From positions 14,295,192 to 14,359,191 of the forward strand of contig CM076854.1 of NCBI GenBank assembly GCA_039519185.1: a stretch of 64,000 nucleotides of DNA, in the 5' to 3' direction. The DNA is from Astragalus membranaceus. Its lineage: Eukaryota; Streptophyta; Magnoliopsida; Fabales; Fabaceae. Position numbers and translations under genes: made by a program. A model generated the notes under the pieces. That model had not been told where the DNA came from, ran no database searches, and saw nothing but the letters and a program-made list of their open reading frames with translations. Shown here in pieces: positions 47,219 to 57,770 of the stretch; position 1 is the first letter of the stretch; each line of letters begins with the position of its first letter.

Positions 47219-48183
47219 ATGGTGAACACACCAAAAACCGTAATCGAGTAAATGCTGGTTCTCCTAGTGACAAAAACGCTTCTAACCAAGAAGTTCAACA
47301 AGAACTTAACTCGTTAGAGCAACATCATAATATTGAAACTATTCCCCAAGGAGAACCAAGATCAAATCTTGTGGTGAGTCAAATGACTCCTAACACACCA
47401 ATAGATCCTGAAAGAAGAACTCTTAACGTGGTTCAACCACCATATCGACTACCCTATGGTTTTGTTCTTCCTCTGAGGCCAACCATGGTAAGTTTGAGTA
47501 TTCCTCCAAGATTTCAAGAATTAACTAATGTAAGAGTTGGAACTTCGAGATACAGTCACGTGAACTCCCACAACATGGCCCTGGAAAATATACTTAATTC
47601 TCTGATGACTAATACGGCTGTGTACTCTCTCAGACAACAAATGGATGAGAACAACCATGATATGGGAAATATGATGACTCAACAAATAGCTAGTGTTTAA
47701 CCCTATAATCGAAAATACTAATAACACTTATCAAGAGTTGGCTACCCAAATGGGAATAATTGTTGATGTTTTCAGTGCACCCCAAGGGGATAATGAAAAC
47801 AGAGTTCAAAATAATAACGAACCGAATCTTGAACAAGCGGTTATTCAACCATCTCGAAATGTGGTGGTCCCTCGAAGTGTTGCTCTCGTTAACAAAAATC
47901 AAAACGTTGATGATATGTTGCAACAAATTCGAAAAATGTTGGGGGGAATCATGTCTAAAATGTAGTGGAAACGGTTCTGAATAGACATGGATTTAATGTT
48001 GGCTATGATAATAGGCCATATTTTGTGTCTGTGTTTCCCCCTGCAGTTTTACAAACTGAATTGCCAAGAGGGATTAAGATTCCTAAGTTTTCGAAATTTG
48101 TTGGCGAGGCTGGAGAATCGACAGTGGAACATGTGGCTAGATATCAAATCGAATGCAGTGATTTGTGTCGTTCTGATGGATGA
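47219..48183 (+). pseudogene. Ty3/gypsy gag remnant
   Basis: Starts at an ATG (MVNTPKTV) with a stop nine codons later. Gag-like sequence is spread over three frames: 47194-47700, 47693-47965 (VDDMLQQIRKMLGGIM) and 47965-48183. The last has FPPAVLQTELPRGIKIPKFSK and GEAGESTVEHVARYQIE, the start of a retrotransposon gag domain. It stops at 48183, where tandem repeats begin. No protease or RT is present. Confidence 0.7.
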
Positions 48184-48430
48184 TCCCATCACATACTCAA
48201 CAAAAAGTTGTTCACTAACATTAACATGATTGTACATGTCCCTCTAGAGGGAGGAACTCATCATATACTCGACAGAAGATTTTTCACTTACATTAACAAG
48301 ACAGTATGTGTCCCTCTAATGGAGGGCCCCATTAGATACTCGACAGAAGGTTTTTCACTAACATTGACATGACTATCTGTGTTTCTCTGATGGAGGACTC
48401 CATCAAATGTTTGACAAAAGATATTTCAAA
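48184..48430. repeat. Tandem repeat, ~71 bp, about 3.5 copies
   Basis: Units carry variants of ATACTCGACAGAAGATTTTT, CACTAACATTAACATGA and TGTCCCTCTAATGGAGG. The array follows directly on the gag remnant. Confidence 0.85.
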
Positions 48431-48514
48431 GGACACAAGAATGATAGTATGTTTATTTTTAGTTGATGTTCATGTATGATAAATCATATGTGGCATTGTG
48501 TGCCGCAATGACTT

Positions 48515-48783
48515 GTTGAGATTTTATCTCATACCGAGGAAGAACTTAGACGAGTAAGATTTTAGAAACCTAGCCTTGCTTGATTGAAGTGTTCTTCATT
48601 TTTGTTTTATTTTTCATTGAAACATTATTATTCCGCTATGATGTAATGTTGAGATTTTATCTCATATCAAGGAAGAACTTAGATGATTAATATTTTAGAA
48701 ACCTAGCCTTGCTTGATTCAAGAGTTCTTCATTTTCGTTTTACTTTTCATTGAAACATTATTATTCCGCTATGCTGTAATGTT
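48515..48783. repeat. Tandem duplication, ~133 bp, two copies
   Basis: The two copies start GTTGAGATTTTATCTCATA at 48515 and 48648 and end near CGCTATGATGTAATG; about 94 percent alike by eye. No gene. Confidence 0.85.
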
Positions 48784-48859
48784 TATACAATTCGATGAAG
48801 CTCCAATTTTTTATAGGCAATGTTAGTTGTTAATTGTTAAAGGGGTGGGATAAATGCTA

Positions 48860-48945
48860 TTTTTCAGGGTTTGAACTCTGGACCTCCTTTTCATACTCCT
48901 TTGATATGTCTTAGCTCGCCAACTGAGCTCCCTACTCGGGATTGA
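48860..48945 (-). other. tRNA-derived SINE head (A and B boxes)
   Basis: On the minus strand GAGCTCAGTTGGCGAG (48915-48930) fits a pol III A box and GAGTTCAAACCC (48867-48878) a B box, with about 36 bases between. The acceptor stem does not pair, so it is not a tRNA gene. It fits a SINE or a decayed tRNA-like relic; the body and tail could not be delimited. Confidence 0.5.
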
Positions 48946-48954
48946 AACTCCTAT

Positions 48955-50410
48955 TTATTAATAGGCTAAAATACAGTTTCGGTCGTTTACATTTTATCCA
49001 GTGAGTTACGTCAAAACGCGAGCTTTTCTCGTTTTATAATTGCTCAACGTGTGTCAATTCATACGTCTCGTATAAAATTTTCTCGTAACAAATATGATTT
49101 TTTTTGTTACCGTGTCATTGATGCGTAGTTTCCACCGGCTTTGTCGGTGACTAATCTACGCCAGTAACAAATATGATTTCTCCTAACAAATATGATTGAT
49201 ATTAATTAATTAATAGAACATAAGAGAACTTAAAAAAACTGGAAAATTCAAATAGAACAAAAGTGATGAAAGTTCAACTTGAAAAATTCTCGGTTTTTTT
49301 ATTTATTATTTAATTATCATTTTTTAATTTCTATATTAGTGCAATAGAATATTTTTCTTTTTTAATACACATTAACAGAATAACCATTTTAATTAAGACC
49401 ATTCATATTTGAATTTTCAGCTTTTTTAATTCACTTATGTTCTATTAATTAAGACCAATCACACGCGTCGAACAATTATAAAACGAGGAAGCTCGGGTTT
49501 TGACATACTTCACTAGGTAAAATGTAACTGAAAGGTACTTCTTTATTATGGGTCGTTCTTCACTTTTGGTTTGGTATCATCCATCAATTTTTATTAATTA
49601 ACTGTGAAAAGACAAATGTCGTAAATACATTTTAAAAAATACAAAGGACGTAAATGAACATTTTAAAAAAGATAAATGACGAAAATGAAAAAGACAGGAA
49701 ACATAATTAACAATCACTTACTTAAAGGACCATTTTAATTAAGACCATTCATATTTGAATTTTCAGCTTTTTTAGTTCACTTATGTTCTATTAATTAAGA
49801 CCAATTGTATTTGTTATGAGAAAATTTTATACCAAATGTAAGAAATCACACACGTCGAACAATTATAAAACGAGGAAGCTCGGGTTTTGACGTACTTCAC
49901 TATGTAAAATGTAACTGAAAGGTACTTCTTTATTATGGGCCGTTCTTCACATTTGGTTTGGTATCATCCATCAATTTTCGTTAATTAACTGTGAAAAGAC
50001 AAAAGTCGTAAATGGACATTTTAAAAAAGATAAAGGACGAAAATGAAAAAACAAGAAACATAATTAACAATCACTTACTTAAAGGACTATTTTAATTAAC
50101 TGGGAAAATAAAAAGAACGTAAACAAGTATTTTAAAAAAGATAAAGGACGTTAACGAATATTTTTAAAAAGATAAAGGACGAAAACAAAAAAACATATAA
50201 TGGTCTATTAGCACAGTCAGCTGCTTACGTGGCCAATTTATCCGTGTCACTGTTCATGTAAGCCCTATTAACTTTCACTTAACGGAATGACCATTTTAAA
50301 CTATTTTGAAAAGATAAAGGACGTAAATCGAACGTTTTAAAAGATAAAAGACATAAACGAGAAAAAAGTGAAAAATAAAGGACCAAAAACGTATTTTAGT
50401 CTTATTAATA
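48955..50410. mobile_element. Mutator-type foldback element with 9-bp target duplication
   Basis: The element is 48964-50401. It starts GGCTAAAATACAGTTTCGG and ends CGTATTTTAGTC, with arms holding matching inverted phrases. The phrase GAGCTTTTCTCGTTTTATAATTG at the left returns inverted at 49486 and 49859. It is flanked by perfect 9-bp repeats TTATTAATA (48955-48963 and 50402-50410). The interior is itself repeated: 49380-49720 is nearly copied at 49725-50090. There is no coding sequence. Confidence 0.8.
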
Positions 50411-50487
50411 TGTAATTATGTATTAATATTGTTTAAGATTTAACTTAATTTATTAAATTCTAAATTTAAATCCATATGCTGATATTT

Positions 50488-50827
50488 AATTATGTTTGGA
50501 CCTTTACTCTTTTTTAACTAATGAGAGTAGGTGTTGTCGTGTAACTTTCATTTTCTTCAATCTATATTTTTTTAGTCAAAACTAGATTTTGTGTGTTGAA
50601 GTCATCATTGTTCACCCTATTTAAAAGTTGTAGAAAAGTTGCGGTGAAACTTGTCATATTCTAAAGCTCTGTAGTATTTTTTTTGTCAAAACCAGATGTG
50701 GTATGTTAAAGTAGTCATTGTAAGACAACTCTTAAATGTAGATCCGATTTCACTATACATACCATATATGTTAAATAAAGTAATATTAAAATAGGCCTAT
50801 ATATTGGCACCTTATCTCATGCAATTA
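50488..50827 (+). repeat. Upstream block of the CLE gene, copy 1
   Basis: Runs from about TAATTATGTTTGGACCTTT to CTTATCTCATGCAATTAC. It is repeated at about 51474-51850, and its last 70 bp (TAAATAAAGTAATATT...CCTATATATTGGCACC) occur a third time at 51903-51970. It ends where sequence like the foldback element restarts. Confidence 0.85.
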
Positions 50828-50829
50828 CC

Positions 50830-51470
50830 AATAGAATATTTTCCTTTTTTAGTAAACATTAACGGAATAATCATTTTAATTAAGATGAATCATATTTGAA
50901 TTTTCAGTTTTTTTTCACTAATGTTCTATTAATTGAGACCAATCATATTTGTTATGAGAAAATTTTATACCAAATGTAAAAATTCACATGCATCGAACAA
51001 TCATAAAACGAGAAAGTTCGGGTTTTGACGTACTTTACTAGGTAAAAGGTAATGAAATGGCATTGCTTTATTATGGGTTGATTCTTCACTTTTGATTTGG
51101 TACCATCTATCGATTTCCATTAATTAACTTTGAAAATACAAAAGACGTAAATGGATATTTTAAAAAAGATAAAGGACGTAATTGATCATTTTAAAAAAGA
51201 TAAAGGACGGAAACAAAAAAATAGGATACATAATTAACAATCACTTACTTGAAAGACCATTTTAATTAACTGGGAAAAGAAAAAGAACGTAAACGAGTCT
51301 TTTAAAAAAGATTAATGATGTAAACGAATATTTAAAAAAAGATAAAGAACGAAAACAAAAAAAAACATATAATAGTCTAATAGCACAGTCAGCAGCTTAA
51401 AATATAAATGACGTAAACGAACATTTTAAAAGATAAAGAACGTAAATGAGAACAAAGTGAAAGAGTGGGT
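50830..51470. repeat. Partial copy of the foldback-element interior
   Basis: From CAATAGAATATTTTCC it follows 49340-50400 with deletions and lacks the element's ends. Together with 51474-51850 it looks like a segmental duplication of about 1 kb. Confidence 0.75.
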
Positions 51471-51473
51471 ATT

Positions 51474-51855
51474 AATATTTAATTATGTTGGGGGATCTTT
51501 ACTCTTTTTTAGCTGATGAGAGTAGGTGTTATCGTAGAACTTTCAATTTCTTCAATCTATATACCAGACGTGGTTTTTTTTTGTCAAAACCAGATGTGGT
51601 ATGTTGAAGTCATCATTGTTCACGCTATTAAAAAGTTGTAGAAAAGTTGCGGTAAAACTTGTAATATTCTAAAGTTCCTATACCAGGTATAGCATTTTTT
51701 TTTGTCAAAACCAGATGTGGTATGTTAACGTAGCCATTGTAAGACAACCCTTAAATGTAGATCCGATTTCAGTATACATACCATACATGTTAAATAAAGT
51801 AATATTAAAATAGGCCTATATATTGACACCTTATCTTATGCATTTACGTAGCCAA

Positions 51856-51904
<49 letters not shown>

Positions 51905-51970
51905 AAATAAAGTAATATTTAAATAGGCCTATATATTGACACCTTATCTTATGCATTTACGTAGCCAACA
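51474..51970 (+). promoter_or_regulatory. Promoter of the CLE gene with duplicated TATA block
   Basis: The block GTTAAATAAAGTAATATT plus AAATAGGCCTATATATTGAC, ending ACGTAGCCAACATTGT, is present twice in a row (about 51789-51861 and 51902-51974), separated by an (AT)n run at 51861-51901. The TATA-like CCTATATATTG is at 51815 and 51928. The nearer copy is 66 bp before the ATG, which suits a short 5' leader. A third, more distant copy is at 50795. Confidence 0.6.
51861..51901. repeat. (AT)n microsatellite between two promoter copies
   Basis: About 20 AT units, a likely hypervariable spacer in the CLE promoter. Confidence 0.95.
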
Positions 51971-51994
51971 TTGTCTTCTCGGTGTTTCTCTAAG

Positions 51995-52798
51995 ATGACA
52001 AACTTTCAGAAGAACTTTCCTCCAATATTCCTAATAGGATTTGCTTTTTTAGCATTGTTCACTAGCAATGCCAAAACTAATGCAACTCGCTTACACCATG
52101 GATTCTTACAACCTGGTGAAGTTGATCATATTTTCAGGTTAAGTCCAGAGGGTCCAAATAAAAGACATGACAAATCCTCCCCTCCCAAGAGTATTGATTA
52201 TGTTGCAAGAGAGAGCCCAGAAGGTCCTGACCCAAGACATCACAAATCCTTCCCTCCCAAGAGTATTTATCATATTGCAAGAGAGAGTCCAGAAGGTCCT
52301 GATCCAAGACATCACAAATCCTTCCCTCCTAAGAGTATTGATCGTATTTTAAGAGAGAGTCCTGGAGGTCCTGATCCAAGACATCACAAATCCTTCCCTC
52401 CTAGGAGTATTGATCGTATTTTAAGAGAGAGCCCAGAAGGTCCTGATCCAAGACATCACAAATCCTTCCCTCCTAGGAGTATTGATCGTATTTTAAGAGA
52501 GAGCCCAGAAGGTCCCGATCCAAGTCATCACAAATCCTTCCCTCCTAGGAGTATTGATCTTATTTTGAGAGAGAGTCCTGGAGGTCCTGATCCAAGACAT
52601 CACAATTCATTCCCTCCTAGGAGTATTGATCGTATTTTAAGAGAGAGCCCCGGAGGTCCTGATCCAAGACATCACAAATCATTCCCTCCTAGGAGTATTG
52701 ATCGTATATTAAGAGAGAGCTCGGAAGGTCCCGATCCAAGTCATCACAAATCTTTCCCTCCCAAGAGTACTGATCATATTGCAAGAGAGAACCCATAA
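51995..52798 (+). CDS. CLE: Multi-domain CLE signalling-peptide precursor
   Basis: 267 codons from the ATG in CTAAGATGACA (good context, A at -3); an upstream TTG is not a plausible start. Residues 5-26 form a hydrophobic signal peptide (IFLIGFAFLALF), so the product enters the secretory route. From residue 48 there are nine 24-residue units starting every 72 bp (52136, 52208 and so on to 52712). Each has a CLE dodecapeptide: RLSPEGPNKRHD in the first, then RESPEGPDPRHH or close variants (E/G at position 5, R/S at 10). Linkers read KSFPPRSIDRIL. The family consensus (R-x-x-P-x-G-P-D/N-P-x-H-H/N) is met except for Glu at position 2, and Ser for Pro in unit 9. CLE peptides are cut out, hydroxylated on Pro and bound by LRR receptor kinases. 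Multi-CLE precursors are known but uncommon. A tenth unit ends RENP-stop. No intron is needed. Confidence 0.92.
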   Translation: MTNFQKNFPPIFLIGFAFLALFTSNAKTNATRLHHGFLQPGEVDHIFRLSPEGPNKRHDKSSPPKSIDYVARESPEGPDPRHHKSFPPKSIYHIARESPEGPDPRHHKSFPPKSIDRILRESPGGPDPRHHKSFPPRSIDRILRESPEGPDPRHHKSFPPRSIDRILRESPEGPDPSHHKSFPPRSIDLILRESPGGPDPRHHNSFPPRSIDRILRESPGGPDPRHHKSFPPRSIDRILRESSEGPDPSHHKSFPPKSTDHIARENP

Positions 52799-52837
52799 GG
52801 TCCTGATCCACATCATCATGGCTTCATACTTGAATAA
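52136..52837 (+). repeat. 72-bp tandem CLE-unit array
   Basis: Nine complete 72-bp units and a last one that reads on through the TAA at 52796 to a second in-frame TAA at 52835. The middle units (52352-52711) are the most alike and share TCCTAGGAGTATTGATCGTA; the outer ones keep CCCAAGAGTATTGA, as does the pseudogene. This suggests expansion from the centre. Confidence 0.93.
52796..52798 (+). other. Stop codon inside the tenth CLE motif
   Basis: The codon after RENP is TAA where the other units have GAA or GGA. The same frame continues GPDPHHHGFILE and then stops at 52835, so the last dodecapeptide was probably intact before one base change. Confidence 0.8.
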
Positions 52838-54084
52838 TGATGTAACCAAGTAAACCTTAAATAAAATTAATAATCGAGCTCCATTTGAGTTTGTTTATGT
52901 TTGTTTTGTTGTTAAATAAACAAGATTGTGATATATTTATTTAATATTTTAATATATTAAATGGTTTTTAAAATTTCTGAAACTAACAGAAAAATGATCG
53001 AATCAAAACTTCTTTAGATTAGATTAAATTGATTCAAGGTATGTTGATTCAATCGACGAGAGGTTGGCTCTCCTTTAATAAACTTGATGGGACCACGATA
53101 AGTGTATCAAATCGCAAGGAGTAATGAAATCTATATATATATGTAAAGGAGACCCCAATGGAGCATCCACAATGAATCTCAAGTTTTTTATTTCAATTTA
53201 AAAATTTAATTTTTTTTCTTCTCTTATTTATTACTCTTAATTCATTAGTTCATGTCTTGATTTAGTTGCCTTTTGATCTCCTAAATACAAGTTAATTTAA
53301 TAAATGATTTAAAACTTTTTATTTACCCTTACAAATTATTAATTTTATCATTAAAATAAATAATATTTTATATAGTAAAACAATTTATATTAGTTTCTTT
53401 AAATATTAAATATCAAACATCTTGAATATTCTATCAAAAATTAAATTGCTTGGTGATATTGGATTATTTTCATTTCTTTTTTTTTTGAAAAAAATACTTA
53501 AAATATGACTAAATCTACATCAATATAAAAGCTTTGTTATTTCAAGTATCAAAATACTAAAAATATGACTATCATTATTTATAATTTCCACAAAAGGATA
53601 AACTTTAGTTTTAATGCTTCTCATTATCTATATTTATATCAAATTATAATTTTTATATAAACCAGACTTCCATTTTATTCTTTAATGTACAATTAAATAA
53701 TAAATTCAACTTTTTGTTTTTAATATTAATTTTTATTCATTCTAAATTCATCACACTTATGAAATGAAACTTTTATTTTTTGTTTTATTTTCATTGTTAA
53801 AAGCGTCCGTGTCTATATAGATATAGATGGATAGATAGATAGAAATCTCAATGTATTTTTTGAAATAATTTTTTTATTTTCAAAAAATTTATATTATTAT
53901 TTGAATTTGTAAAAACCTAACTTAGTTGAATAAATATATTTACCAATTATAATAGTGTAGATGAATTAAAAATATTACAATGCATATGTATTTCCCTTTT
54001 TAGTCAAAATTAATATAAGTTGTTATTTAAATAAAAAATAATTAGTTGACCATTCAAATTCTTTTTTATGTTACAATTATGCAT

Positions 54085-55890
54085 TGAAATGGAGGGGTTT
54101 CACATTCATATGAATTACTTCATTAATTGACAATAAACTCATGAGTTAGTAGAATATGAGTGGAAGAGGTAGAGTTTTATTCATTTGTAGGAAAAAATAA
54201 CTATTTAAAGGAGATAATTTTGGATTGTGAGTGGAGAGGCTTTGACAAAAAAAATCATGATGAAAAACAAGGAGTAGAAGAAAGGAGTTAGTTTGGCAAG
54301 AAGAGGTAGAATGCACCACAAGGGTAAATGATTTCATGTTCTTGGCAAATTTGAAGTCAACAAAGAGGCAAATAGAAAATTTTGGATCAGTTATTGAATC
54401 ACGCAATGGAAACAACTATCCTTTGTAAAGTATAGGCATTGAGAAATCATATATATAGTTTTTAATATTGTTCTTAGAAATGCATTTAATTTTAATAGTT
54501 TTGGTGGAATTGTACGATGTGCTAGGTCTAAATGATTTGCTTATGTTTCTTGAATGTTCATCAATTTCAGTTCAAGACTAAAAGAAGACCTTTTTATAGA
54601 TAGTGCTTTTGTTTATCTTTACACCAAATACACAAATCAAACACGATGTATATAACTTTTGATGTATTTTTTATGAAGGGGGCTACCTTACGTGCCACTT
54701 CTAATAAGGTACCCCTCTATATCACAAAAGGAAAAAACCAAGAAAAATATCATTTTCTTTGGCTACTATATATCATAATACTTTTTAATTTTTTGATTTT
54801 ACATTTCTATTAAATATCTACTTTCTTCTTCTATTAATTAGGCTATAAGGGAGATGTTCCTCATTTGTTTTAATTATATTTAAATTAAATATCGACTATC
54901 TTATATTATTACTTAATCTCCTTACAATTTTGTGAAATCCAGTTTTTGTTTACTTTTTCTTTTTTCTTTTGTGTAAAATTTAGTGTCAAATTTTGCTTAT
55001 TTTACTAAATTCATGAGATTAAGTTTTCACTTCTTTTTTTGTTTTATCAAATTTTCTACATAATGAAATATCGATATATCATTTATAACTATAAATTTCC
55101 TTAACAAAGACATTGTATTATTATTATAATTTGTTAAATCTAAATTAATTTAATAAACATATTTAATATTTAGTAATTCTAATAGTTTAGATAGATTTAG
55201 AAGAATACAATACATATGGATTTGTTTTTGATAACATTTAATATAAATATAAAGAAATTTAACGAAAGAATACTCCTTTGTAAATATGTGGACTTAAATT
55301 TCAAATTTTCTGATTTATTAATGTATTGAGAAATTTACAAAGATGTCATGTGATATTTGCAAGAGTCAAAATAAATATGAAAAATTGAAACGACATTGAT
55401 TCCACACCCTACATATATATAATTAAATATGAAATAGTCAATATATATTAGATATTCAATTATATTTATAGAATAATGTAGTTATTTAACTGTTTTTGTG
55501 AAATTATATTACTATTATAATTAATTAAAATCTAAATTAGTTGATTAAATATATTTACCAACTATAATAGTTTAGTTGTTTTTAAAATATTACACACATA
55601 TCATTCCATATTTAATCAAAATAATATATTTTTGAAATACTAAATAATTAGTTGACCTTTACAATTGATAGGGAGGGGTTCCACTTTCATATGAGTTCTT
55701 GCTTTAATTGACAATAAACTCATGATATTTAGTAGAATATGAGTGGAAGATGTAGAGTTTTAGTCAATTATAGCAAGTAATGATTATTTAAAGGAGATAA
55801 TTTTGGATGGTGAGGGGGAGATGTTTTGACAAAAAATATTATAATGAAAAAAAGAAGTAGAAGCAGAGAGTGAGATTCACGAAGGGTAAA
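54085..55890. repeat. Internal duplication within the Helitron
   Basis: 54085-54330 and 55675-55890 share AATTGACAATAAACTCATGA, then GAATATGAGTGGAAGA and TTTAAAGGAGATAATTTTGG. An 89-codon minus frame (54146-54415) over the first copy is not conserved in the second, so I do not call a gene. Confidence 0.75.
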
Positions 55891-56792
55891 GGGTTTCGTG
55901 TTTTTGATAGCTTAGAAGTTGACAAAGAGACAGGAAGATAAATTTGGATTAGTTAGCTCTTTGTAAAGTTATAGGTATTGAGAAATCATGAATATTTTAA
56001 TATTGTTCTTTAGAAAAGGGTTTAATTTTAATACTTTATGTGAAATTGTATGATGTACTAGATTTAAATGATTTACTTATATTACCTCAACTGAAAAAAT
56101 TAATTCATGTATTTCCTCTCTTAGTTTATAGTTTTTATAAACACAACTAATCATGCACTTTTTACCATTGTTCTACATTTTACATCGTTAACAATTTTCA
56201 CCTTATCACTTTTGGGTTAGGTACCTACAACCACAACAATTATTGAAGTTAGTAGATCATTTTATTTCAAATCAATTTCATTAGCTATTAAATTTACACA
56301 TTACTTTGACGTTATGTTTAGTTTTCTCAACAAACTATGCAGCACCACAGAAGGATGCCATGAAATTTTTTAAGAGTCTGGGACACTTTGAATATACATC
56401 GAAGTAAAGAATTATCAACCTAAATATGGTGTTATTTGATGAAAACGTATCTATATGTATATTGGTTATAAAATTCTTATTAATCTAAGTACCATTAAGC
56501 TTCTTGATTATTTAGAATATTTTCGGAAAAACTACATACATGCTACTATCACAAGGTATATTACAAATACATACATGCTACTATAACAAGAAGGAAGATA
56601 TATGTCATTAGGAAGTTTGGTGCGTAAAATATAGAGAAACACATATTAGAATTCTTTATTTAAAATGGTGAAAAAGACGAAGAATATTAAATTATTTTAT
56701 CAAACTTTTAAACCTCCTCTTAGAGTTTTTGTACTTCAAAATTTATAAAGATATTCTATTATTAACATTTTATGTATTTAAACTAAAATAAC

Positions 56793-56795
<3 letters not shown>

Positions 56796-56830
<35 letters not shown>
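56796..56830. repeat. (AT)n microsatellite
   Basis: AT run inside the Helitron; about 40 bp further on, AATGGAGCCTCTAGGATGCTCC resembles the sub-terminal AATGGAGCATCC near 53159. Confidence 0.85.
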
Positions 56831-56832
<2 letters not shown>

Positions 56833-57627
56833 TTCTAATTTATTGTATAAATATTTTTTAAAATAAATCTCTAATGGAGCCTCTAGGATGCTCCTTAATT
56901 TTATAATTTATGTTTCTTTTAAAGTATTTAATAAACTTTGTAAAATTCATTTCACTTTTGTAATATATGTCAAAACAATTAAATTGATAAAAATTATTAA
57001 CAATTATTAATATTTAAAAATACATGCATACCCTATATAATAATATTTCCTAAAATAGATAATTTTGAAACAAAAAATTAAAATCATATTTATATCATAA
57101 TATATTCTATATTAACATGATTGATATTAATAATTTGTATATGTTGTGAATAAATTCAATAAAACTAAATAAAAAATATTCCGTAAATTTAAATTGCAAA
57201 CGGTTGTCTATTATAGTGTAGCAACAATAATTGACATTTTGATCAAAAATATTTTACTTCTTATTATTAAGTATAATGAAAAGTATATTGTAATTACTCT
57301 AAAAAATAACATGAAAACAAATTTACAAATTTTCAACAATAAAATATTCAACGAACTTTTTAAATTCGTGTCCCTTATTAGAATTATATTTTCAACAATT
57401 AACTTTATAAATTTACATTCCATTATTTATATTAAAATACGCATCTAGCCATATATATAAGACAATTGCATAAAATAAATAATTTTGTAAACTAAAAATA
57501 CAACAACATATTTATATAATACAATTTTTTAATATACATAATTATATTAACAACTTACACATTTTTACATATAAACTGTGGAAAAAATTTTTATAACAAA
57601 CCGTGCAACGCACGGGCATTCCCCTAG

Positions 57628-57770
57628 TTGGTGAGTAACCCAGTAGTATTATCACGGATCTGAGTGCCCCCCCTACCAATTTTACACAACTATTACTAAG
57701 TGAGTAAGTGGAACTCCCAATAAAACATAGATCAATATTGATCTTGTATAAAAAATTACTCCCTCCATAG
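57628..57770 (+). other. Continuation of the CLE 3' flank
   Basis: GGTGAGTAACCCAGTAGTATT to AAAAAATTACTCCCTC matches about 14510-14663 of the pseudogene flank. Confidence 0.85.

Larger units (their letters stand above)
53130..57627 (+). mobile_element. Non-autonomous Helitron, ~4.5 kb
   Basis: Starts TCTATATATATATG after an A and ends CTAG before a T. A 6-bp-stem hairpin CCGTGC-AAC-GCACGG (57601-57615) lies nine bases before CTAG. These are the marks of plant Helitrons, which insert between A and T without a target duplication. The paralogous CLE flank has the uninterrupted site AATGAAATTCGTGAGTAACC at about 14500, which matches the two flanks here exactly at the junction. No Rep/helicase is encoded. 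The interior is very AT-rich, with an internal duplication (54085-54330 against 55675-55890). Confidence 0.88.

Noticed and set aside
48860..48945. Functional tRNA gene
   Set aside because: The A and B boxes are present but the acceptor stem does not pair and there is no good anticodon arm.
51971..51994. Extension of the CLE gene to an upstream TTG
   Set aside because: TTG is not a credible plant start; the ATG at 51995 has good context and gives a normal signal peptide.
51995..52837. CRISPR-like regularly spaced repeats
   Set aside because: The repeats are contiguous coding units of 72 bp without unique spacers, in a plant sequence.
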